The notes under the pieces: generated by a model
Databases searched by the model: none
The model's input: only the letters and a program-made list of their open reading frames with translations
What the model was told of the DNA's origin: nothing
Shown: in pieces, positions 56,930 through 64,000 of the stretch
Numbering within the stretch: the first letter of the stretch is position 1
Layout: each line of letters begins with the position of its first letter
Position numbers and translations under genes: made by a program
Assembly (NCBI RefSeq): GCF_002878395.1
Contig: NC_061115.1
Location: forward strand, 93,411,552 to 93,475,551
Source of the DNA: Capsicum annuum
Taxonomy: Eukaryota; Streptophyta; Magnoliopsida; Solanales; Solanaceae
DNA length: 64,000 nucleotides
Reading direction: 5' to 3'

Positions 56930-57850
56930 AACAAAAATCATTCAAAATGATGAGGATCTTAAGGCTCAGTCTGTCACTGAATTTCGACAAAGATATGATT
57001 GACTAAAATGGAAAGAAATGATTCAATCAGAGTTGAATTTTCTAGTAAAACATGAAGTTTTTGGACCTATAGCTTAAACACCTAATGGTATGAAAACTAT
57101 AGGCTATAAATGGGTCTTTATGCAAAAAAAGTAATGAGTAAAATGAATTACTAAGGTATACAACATGCGTTCTTGTACGAGGATTTTCACAAATGTCAGG
57201 TGTCACTTTGAAAGATCTATATTCACCAGTTATGAATGCAATAACATTGTGTTATCTTATTAGTTTCACTGTCCATGAGAGACTTTAAATATATTTGATG
57301 GATATCGTTATAATCTATCCATATGGATCATTCGATAATGAGATACACATGAAAATTTCCAAAGGATTTAAGATTCCTGAAGCATATAATTCAAACATAT
57401 AGTTCAAAGTCTTGAGAAATGTATTCAATTAGATTGCAAAGATCATTGTACATTTTAAACCAATCTGGACACATGTGGTATAACCAACTTAGTGAGTATT
57501 TATCTAAGAAAGTCCATATAAACGTTAAAATTTGTCCATGTGTGTTTATAAAGAAAACAAATCAGGGTTTGTTGTACTTGTATATGTTGATGACATAAAC
57601 CTTATTGAAACTCCAATATAGCTTCAAAAGGTGACTGATTATTAAAAGAAGGAATTTAAGATGAAAGATATTGGAAGGAAAAAATTATCTCTTGGTTTGT
57701 AGATTGAGTATTTAACAAATAGTATCTTCGTTCATCAATTTGCCTATATAGAAAAGGTATTAAAAAGAATTTATATGGATGAAGCATATGTATTAAGTAC
57801 TACAATGGTTGTTCGATTACTTGATGTGAATAAGGATTCATTCTGACGTC
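56930..57850 (+). pseudogene. R8 reverse transcriptase remnant
   Basis: Copia RT. WKEMIQSELNFLVKHEVFGP near 57010-57065 and GYKWVFMQKK near 57105 are the start; many stops follow. The catalytic box is intact, YVDD at 57583-57594 in VLVYVDDINLIETP. Further pieces: KMKDIGRKKLSLGLQIEYL-like text near 57660-57710 with a stop in place of Gln. Between 56290 and 56930 lies a decayed variable linker. Inactive because of the many breaks, despite the whole box. Confidence 0.82.
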
Positions 57851-57879
57851 AAGAAAAGAATAAGAAAAATCATGATCCT

Positions 57880-58560
57880 AAATTAGCATATCCTAGTGCA
57901 AGTGGTACACTAGTGTATCTTACAAATACTACAAGGTATGATATAGTCGTTTCGGTAAAATTGTTAGCAGGTATAGTTTTTTTCCTACTAGGAGACATTG
58001 AAATAGGATAAAATACATATTTTGGTATCTAAGAGGGACTGTCGATATAGGCTAAGTTTATTCTAATGATTATAGTCCCGATCTTGTTGTTTATGCTGAT
58101 GCATGATATTTTATTTGACCCACACAAAGTTTAGTCTCAAATAGGCTTTGTGTTCATATGTGGGGTACTGACAAATCTTGAATATCTATAAAACAATCTG
58201 TGGTTGTTACTTCATCGAATCATGTTGAGATAATAGCTATTTATGAAGTTAGCCGAGAGTGTGTCGTCTTGAGAGCCATGATATGCCTCATTCGAGAAAA
58301 ATATGGTTTCAAATGTGAAAAGTACCCATGATTTTATATAAAGATAAAGCAACATGCATAGCACAACTTAAGCAGGATTCATAAAAGATGACAAAATGAA
58401 GCAGGTTACGTCAAAACTTTTCTACACACGTGAGCTCCAAAAGAATGGTTATATCAACATGCAACAGATTCATTCAAGTGACAGTGTGGCTGGTTAATTC
58501 ACAAGTCTCTACCAACTACAAATTTCAAGAAGATGGTGCACAAGTCGATATGTGAAGATT
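57880..58560 (+). pseudogene. R8 RNase H remnant
   Basis: From about 58085 (VVYADA) the copia RNase H is legible: KQSVVVTSSNHVEIIAIYEVSRECVVLR at 58189-58275 in one frame, then LIREKYGFKCEK. The end is seen in FTSLYQLQISRRWCTS-type shifted text near 58495-58545 (family: D-LFTKSLPT). Stops break it into several pieces. 58561-58787 is untranslated, ending in a weak purine tract before the LTR. Confidence 0.8.
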
Positions 58561-58787
58561 CAAGGATGTTTTCATTAATGGGACTTGATACGCGTTGTAC
58601 TCTTTTTTCATTTTAAGAGTTTATCCCACTGAATTTTCCTTGTACAATTTTTAAAGAAGCAGTCTAAAGGCGTGTGATTATATATGTGTACTCTTTTTCC
58701 TTCACTAGAATTTTTTTTTCTATTGAGTTTTTTTTCTAGCAAGCTTTTAATAAGGCTCATTATCTATTTAGACATTCAAATGGGTAT

Positions 58788-58997
58788 TGTTATAAATGAT
58801 ATTGATGTCTATCATTTTGATGTATGTCTATCAACATATAGTTAGTATCTATCAAGATATGGAATTTCTATATTTTGAAGAAAAATTTGGAAAAAATTAT
58901 AAATAGAGGGTTCTCTTCATTATAAATCATCCCTCAACTTAAATAAGAAATCTCCTCCCTTCTCTCTGTTCTTTTTGTTCTTACTTTATATTTTATA
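58788..58997 (+). repeat. R8 3' LTR (210 bp)
   Basis: Begins TGTTATAAATG after attcaaatggg and ends tatattttata. Its last 90 bases match 54951-55043. Short LTRs of this size are normal for copia. Confidence 0.85.
58898..58907 (+). promoter_or_regulatory. R8 LTR TATA box
   Basis: tataaataga, a consensus plant TATA box within the LTR, with a pyrimidine-rich stretch about 30-60 bases downstream where transcription would be expected to start. Confidence 0.6.
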
Positions 58998-59243
58998 GGA
59001 AAAATAGCCAAATTTACCCCTGAACTAATAAAAATGGATCAGTTCTACAAGATACCCTTTCCATACAAAAATAGACCACTTATACCCCTATACATCTACT
59101 ATGTGGCACCACCGTAAAGAAAAAATCCTAATCCATTCTATTATACTATTCACTATTCTTACCTTATAGACTTAAGGCCCCACTTATATCATCTTTACCA
59201 AATTGACTCATAAAATATTTTATAACTTCACTGATAACTAAAG
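58998..59243. repeat. Unclassified dispersed-repeat-like fragment
   Basis: Starts ggaaaaatagccaaattt and acccctgaac, text I associate with a common repeat of solanaceous genomes, possibly a non-autonomous DNA transposon end. No partner end is visible because R9 follows. Seen: no coding frame. The class is a guess from memory. Confidence 0.35.
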
Positions 59244-59248
59244 TCCAG

Positions 59249-61607
59249 TGACACGACCTCACCCGGGGCCTTATCGTAATGAACATCCCAGGTCCAACCA
59301 GGACCGAAGGCCACCCCCATTACCCAACTCAACCTTCAGCCGCCTGTCCTGAGTTGGCTAAATTTCGAACATATAACAAGATAGCGTAACTGGACAAGGA
59401 CTGACCTTGGGATAGGTCTATTCCTGGACTAACCCTAACAAGTCATCTCATCCACCAAACCCCACCAACAAAACACCAAGCCAAACCAATACCAAACCAA
59501 GGGCCATAAACCAGGTCAAAACCAAAAGAAATCCAAATCATAATATGATTAATCCTAAAATGAAATACGATGGAACAACCAACAATATCATCAATCGGTA
59601 TCATCCCCAATACCAATTCCAATGCTATGGATGACACTACTACCGACCCCGTCCATTCCAACCCATAGCAGTATCACAAAGCCTCTAACCAAAAGAATAC
59701 CAAAATCCTATTTGGACATGTCCCCAACCATAGCTAAAACCAATATCCATAAATAAGTCAAAGTATGAAATAACATCCATGAAATAGAGCCTTTCAAATA
59801 GATGGAAGCTCACCACTTCAATACAAATACTAACTCCAAAGCTTGAATTTCTAAAGAGAAAGAGTGGAATGGCCGGCTCCTACATCGCGTGGGGATACAG
59901 CGCCCGAAGATAGGTTAGTGGGTGAACTCTAGCATGAACTCAGGATAAGAATAAAATAATGTCATTTATAAAACCCAGTAAAAACTATCCATATTCATAC
60001 AACTATACATATATATATAACCATGCCGGGAAAGAAAACCAGGTTCAACATGCTATTAAAACCTTTACCTGAGTTGTGTAGCTTTGCCATCATAAATTAC
60101 CCACGGGTTATATAGGTTCAGCTCCCCCTGCTAAAAGGGCCCCAGTACGTGAAGCTGCATAACCAGAAAAGAAAACCTAGGATGACTAGTACATCCCCCA
60201 AAATATATAGTGTTACATCATGCACACGGTCATTAGGACCAAACCTCACATCAGCAAATATGAGTTTCTAGTTTAGATCCCCCTGGGACCTCCACGTTCT
60301 TTGGCTTTTAAACACATCTCTCTTTTAAGCACAATTAAAACCATTTTCCATCCAAACCAGTATTCCATTATTATTAACCAAGGCTATTAGTAATGGTATC
60401 GTCATACCAATAATAACTTGCAAGTATTATCCTTATCCAATCCTTAAGGGATTCCCATGTACCCCACATAATTTCCAATTAATCAAAACCATGGCCACCA
60501 AGGCCTTTCCAAACAATTTAAACCATTCATATCATTTAGAATTCCATTACCAAGTTTAAACCATGCATAAGTTCCATTGAAAAACAAATATTATAGTGAA
60601 ACCATTGTTATGGGCATTTTATCAAATACGTTGGGGACGTAGTATTTCCAAAACCAAAGTTCATTACCAAAAAAGTATTCCCATGTAACTAATTATCCAA
60701 AACCACCAATAATGCAAGAAAAGCATAATTAAAATATGGGAAAGCCATAACAAAGCATTTATAATCAAAAAACCCAAATCATATTGGAAAATCCAAAATC
60801 ATACGACATTCAAATCATGATAACATTGTATAAAACCATGCCTTTAGTTGGAACTAACAATGAGGGAAGAGACCATGAGTTAAACCAAGATGATGATGAA
60901 GAGAAATTACCAACACAAGCCCCAATTTACTCCTTAAGATGAAACCCTAGCTTTCTTTGCCCAGAAACTCTGGAGAGGATTTAAGAGTGTTTTTCAAGTG
61001 TCTAAGAATAGAATAATAGGGCAAATAACCTCCCAAGAGCAATAAAAGTTGTGGGACCTTATTAGGATAAGTTGGAAATGTCTAGACTCACTTAAACTGC
61101 ATTAAATTCTCGTCATAGGGATACGACTGACTCTTACGAGTAGTACCCACCACTCGTACCGTTGGCCTCCCCCTTGGACCCAATACTTCCAAGGTACGAA
61201 TCATCTAACTCAAGTCGTATCCAAGTGCACCACTGGTACCCATAAACCGTACCCCTGACAAGATAAAATCCAGGAGATTTAGACACTGACCACCATACGA
61301 GTCTCAGTTACGACTCACACCCTATCTTACAGGTCATGGTGAGCCACTCTTACTCAGATCCAACCTAAGCTACCAATTCTAAGGTTAAGTGAAGGAACCA
61401 AATGATCTGTATCCATCAATATGACTTGTATCACCAAGTCGTACCCATTTCAGTAACTAAAATCCATTCCCCCAACCAACATTGTTCAGTATACGACTAG
61501 ACCATACCATCCGTACCCAAGTGTACGACTCATTCCCCTAAGTCGTATCTTCCCCAGAAACCAAAAATCAAGAAAATTTCCTAAGGTCCAAAAACCAGTG
61601 TGTTTCA
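59249..61607 (-). repeat. R9 3' LTR
   Basis: Minus strand: begins TGAAACACACTGG at 61607, ends gaggtcgtgtca at 59249. It shares landmarks with R6/R7 LTRs, such as the cggcatgg...tatata stretch near 60010-60030 and a gacaaggccc-like gataaggcccc near 59265. Tacgact/tacgag bits are dense at 61120-61550. Confidence 0.9.
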
Positions 61608-61790
61608 GTCTCCCAACCTAGGAATATTTTTCCCCAAATGATGGACAAAGTAGGGGTAACCACGCGCACGAGTCATTTACATTATCAAATATATTTCCAA
61701 TCTTTAATACTTTTGAAAACAAAGAGGCAAAGTTATTAATCTTTCTTTTAATAAACTCAAAAAATAAAGATGTATTAAAGACATATACCT
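61608..61790 (-). other. R9 3' untranslated part and polypurine tract
   Basis: On the minus strand it ends ggttgggagac before the LTR. An atcatttgggg stretch stands where the other elements have cattygaggatgaatg. No gene. Confidence 0.7.
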
Positions 61791-61960
61791 TCCGCATGAA
61801 TCCCAGGAGCAGAAAATAGATGCAGATACTTGGACTTCATGTCCTCCTCCGTTTTTCATGTAATTTCTTCCACCTTATGGTTCCACACAGAACCTATACT
61901 GAAGGGACATCCTCGTTTCGCAACCGAAGAACCTGCTAATATAAAATCTTAATTGAAACC
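61791..61960 (-). pseudogene. R9 chromodomain remnant
   Basis: Minus strand: IKILY-stop-QVLRLRNEDVPSV, a stop, VLC, then after a one-base shift NHKVEEIT-stop-KTEEDMKSKYLHLF. The stop in T-W-E is a Trp codon changed to TGA. The domain is at the expected place just after integrase. Two stops and a frameshift make it non-functional, in contrast to the open chromodomain of R5. Confidence 0.8.
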
Positions 61961-63110
61961 TCTTCATAAGACAGAGAGTCTGAGATACCCAACCCCTCCA
62001 AAGAAATAATCGAAGAAGGATCACTAAGACACTTTCTCAACATAAAGACATGAAATACCGGATGAATGGAGTTCGAACTAGAAAGCAACTCCAATTTATA
62101 AGTAATATCTCTAACCCTCCGCAAAACCACATAAGGACCAATATACCGGGGACTGAGCTTCCCATTTTTGCCAAACCGCATTACTCCCTTCATGGCAGAT
62201 ACCTTGAGGAACTCCTTATCCCCAACTTCAAACTCCAAGTCTCTATGCCTTACAATAGCATAGGGATTTTGGCAACTTTGGAAAGCCTAAAGCCTATTCT
62301 AAATCACCTTTACCTTTTTCATATCCTAATAGACCAAATCCAGACCGACATATCTGCCTCACAAAGCTCGAACCATCCAATAGGAGATCTATACCTCTTA
62401 CCATACAATGCCTCAAAGGGGGTCATACCAATACTAGAATAATAACTATTATTGTAAGCAAACTCTACCAAGGGTAGATGCTCAACCCAACCGCCACCAT
62501 AATCAACCACACATGCCCAAAGCATATCCTCCAATGTCTGAATAGTTCTTTCCACTTTCCCATCTCTCTAAGGATGAAAAGCAGTACTCAGTATCACCTT
62601 AGTACCCAATCCCTTCTAAAAAGACTACCAAAAATGGGATGAAAACTGTGTACCACGATCAGAGATAATCGAAATAGGTACCCCGTGCATCTTCACAATC
62701 TCCTGAAGATATAACTTCACATAATCCTCCGTCGAGAAGGGAGTCCTTATTGGCAAGAAGTGACCGGACTTTGTCATTCTATCTATGATAACCTAAATCA
62801 AATCATATTGATTTTGAGACCGAGGAAGGCCGATAATGAAATCCATATTGATTACCTCCCATTTTTTTTTAGGAAAAACAATCTCTTGATACAACCCACT
62901 AGGTCTCATGTGCTCAACTTTAACTTGTTGACACACTAAGTACTTGGCTATAAAATTAGACACGTCCCTTTTCATACTTTTTTGCAAATACATCTCGTTG
63001 AGATCATGATACATATTTGTCAAGCCAGGATGTATAACTTGTCAAGATTTATGTGCCTCAGCCAAGATTCTTTGTCGTAAATCGTCAATATCAGGAACGC
63101 ACAACTTTTC
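61936..63110 (-). pseudogene. R9 integrase, nearly complete
   Basis: Minus strand. Zinc region end: NFIAKYLVCQQVKVEHMRPSGLY in 63023-62793. Core: first Asp in INMDFIIGLPRS, second in ISDRGTQF (about 62670), Glu in GKVERTIQTLEDM (about 62548); all three kept. 62555-62319 is open with VVDYGGGWVEHLPLVEFAY and YGKRYRSPIGW. The C-terminal module is in 62238-61936: FLKVSAMKGVMRFGKNGKLSPRYIGPYVVL, then HPVFHVFMLRKC. A few TAG/TAA codons (for example near 62790, 62620) split it, so it is broken, but by fewer changes than R5 or R7. Confidence 0.88.
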
Positions 63111-63194
63111 TTAGTATCGTAAAGTACCATCACCACCAATATCAAACACCATTACCTTCTCCATACCCATATTACTCTTGATTTTTATCAAGAT

Positions 63195-63870
63195 AAGATC
63201 TAGCACTTACTTCTCCTTAATCTCTGTACCAAGAAAGGACTGAACCACTTCATGTACTATCACCCCACTATACCTGGAGTCCACAAGAAGAACTCCAATA
63301 TTTGCCGAATAGTGAATATCCTTTACCAATTCCCGTTTTCCTTCATACACATGTGCAAAAATCCCCATGGATAACCTGCTAAGAGCATCAGTAACCACGT
63401 TAGCCTTACCTGGGTGATAGGGAAGACTAATGTCATAGACTTTAAGAAGCTTCAACCATCACTTTTGCCTAAGATTTAGCTCTTTCTGGGTGAACATATA
63501 CTATAGACTCTTATGATTAGAAAAGATGTCAACGTGCACTCCATACAGATAATGCCGCCATATTTTCAAAGCAAAAACCACCACCAATAGCTCCAAATCA
63601 TGAGTAGGATAATTGCTCTCATGCACCTTCAACTGTCTAGAAGCATAGGGAATCACCTTCCCATGCTGCATCAAGATGCAACCAAGTCCCACCCAAGATG
63701 CATCACAATAAACTACAAACCCTTCACTGCCCTCAGGTAATATCAAGATCGAAGTAGCGGTTAGCTTATCTTTCAACTTCTCGAAACTCCCCTCATAAGC
63801 ATCTGACAAAGAAAACTTTACCTTTTTTTGAGTCAACTTAGTCAAAAAAAACAAATATCATCAAAAAGTT
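63195..63870 (-). pseudogene. R9 RNase H
   Basis: Minus strand. 63854-63501 is open: [20 protein letters not shown] (end of RT), [20 protein letters not shown] with the first Asp, [16 protein letters not shown] with Glu, IFSNHKS with the third Asp as Asn (codon 63518-63516). After one stop, 63455-63207 is open with YHPGKANVVTDALSRLSMG, keeping the last Asp. One catalytic change and few stops. Confidence 0.87.
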
Positions 63871-64000
63871 CTTTATAAACTGCTGATAATACCCAGCCAA
63901 ACCTAAGAAGCTTCGAATGTCAGTTAGAGTCGTGGGTCTAAGCCACCTTCTAACCACAGCCACCTTTTACGGATCCACCATAGTCCCCTCGCTGGAAATA
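63871..64000 (-). pseudogene. R9 reverse transcriptase, thumb/connection end only
   Basis: Minus strand: [33 protein letters not shown], then FLGLAGYYQQFIKNF. This is the end of RT; the fingers, palm and catalytic box lie beyond the window end. Confidence 0.82.

Larger units (their letters stand above)
54951..58997 (+). mobile_element. R8: Ty1/copia retrotransposon remnant, gag missing, 5' LTR cut by R3
   Basis: The 3' LTR is 58788-58997 (210 bp) and the last ~93 bases of the 5' LTR are 54951-55043. A copia-type PBS follows. The coding order is protease, integrase, RT, RNase H, which is the copia order (integrase before RT). The first part of the 5' LTR is missing where R3 begins, so R3 inserted into it. 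All frames are broken. It is the lowest layer of the stack visible here. Confidence 0.87.
59249..64000 (-). mobile_element. R9: chromovirus on minus strand, 3' half; 5' part beyond window
   Basis: On the minus strand the window end enters RT; RNase H, IN and chromodomain follow leftwards, then a polypurine tract and a 2359-bp 3' LTR ending at 59249. The five bases beyond are tccag, whose partner is outside. The LTR starts TGAAACACACTGG and is related to those of R5-R7. Its frames are the most open of all the elements here, with few stops, so it is probably the youngest or least mutated gypsy copy in view. Confidence 0.9.

Noticed and set aside
62050..62442. A 130-codon plus-strand frame
   Set aside because: It is the opposite strand of the R9 integrase, which has clear family motifs on the minus strand.

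Overview
The window looks like intergenic heterochromatin of a plant nuclear genome. It is AT-rich, has no operon-like gene spacing and no recognisable host gene, and is built almost wholly from decayed LTR retrotransposons. The element types (Athila-like and Tekay/Del-like Ty3/gypsy, plus one short-LTR Ty1/copia) and several LTR motifs suggest a large eudicot genome, most likely Solanaceae such as pepper. That taxon is an inference from remembered repeat families, not a database match. Nothing here is a bacterial, phage or CRISPR system, and I found no new gene system.

Layout, with nine retroelement units R1-R9. R1 (1-8751, +) is an Athila-like gypsy element with PBS, decayed gag-PR-RT-RNase H-IN, a long non-coding 3' part and a 3' LTR at 7218-8751; its 5' LTR is cut by the window edge. 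R2 (8752-10750, +) is the 3' part of a Tekay/Del-type LTR. R3 (10751-54950, minus) is an old coding-poor element with LTRs of about 3.2 kb. Its 3' LTR is 10751-13600, its interior 13601-15550, and its 5' LTR is split into 15551-16192, 24373-26630 and 54611-54950. R4 (16193-24367, +) is a Tekay-like element without reverse transcriptase, inserted in the R3 LTR. R5 (26631-54605, +) is a chromovirus with a chromodomain, also inserted in the R3 LTR, flanked by the perfect 5-bp duplication cttta. R6 (34518-43557, +; duplication taaag) and R7 (44684-54037, +; duplication gtata) are related chromoviruses that both landed in the 3' LTR of R5. R8 (54951-58997, +) is a gag-less copia relic whose 5' LTR is cut by R3. 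R9 (59249 to window end, minus) is the 3' half of another chromovirus and has the best-kept pol.

The order of events can be read from the interruptions: R8 is older than R3; R3 is older than R4 and R5; R5 is older than R6 and R7. On the left, R1 sits in R2, and R2 probably sits in R3. This gives four layers on the right (copia, R3, R5, R6/R7) and, by inference, four on the left.

Every pol or gag reading frame carries stops or frameshifts except short stretches, such as the chromodomain of R5. Many catalytic losses are Asp-to-Asn, Cys-to-Tyr or Glu-to-Lys, that is G:C-to-A:T transitions as expected from deamination of methylated cytosine. The clearest new-looking signals are structural: a 34-bp x 5 array kept in both LTRs of R5, inverted TACGA-N-TCGTA motifs in the chromovirus LTRs, replacement of pol in R6 by unrecognised sequence, and a conserved motif before the polypurine tract in elements with unrelated LTRs.
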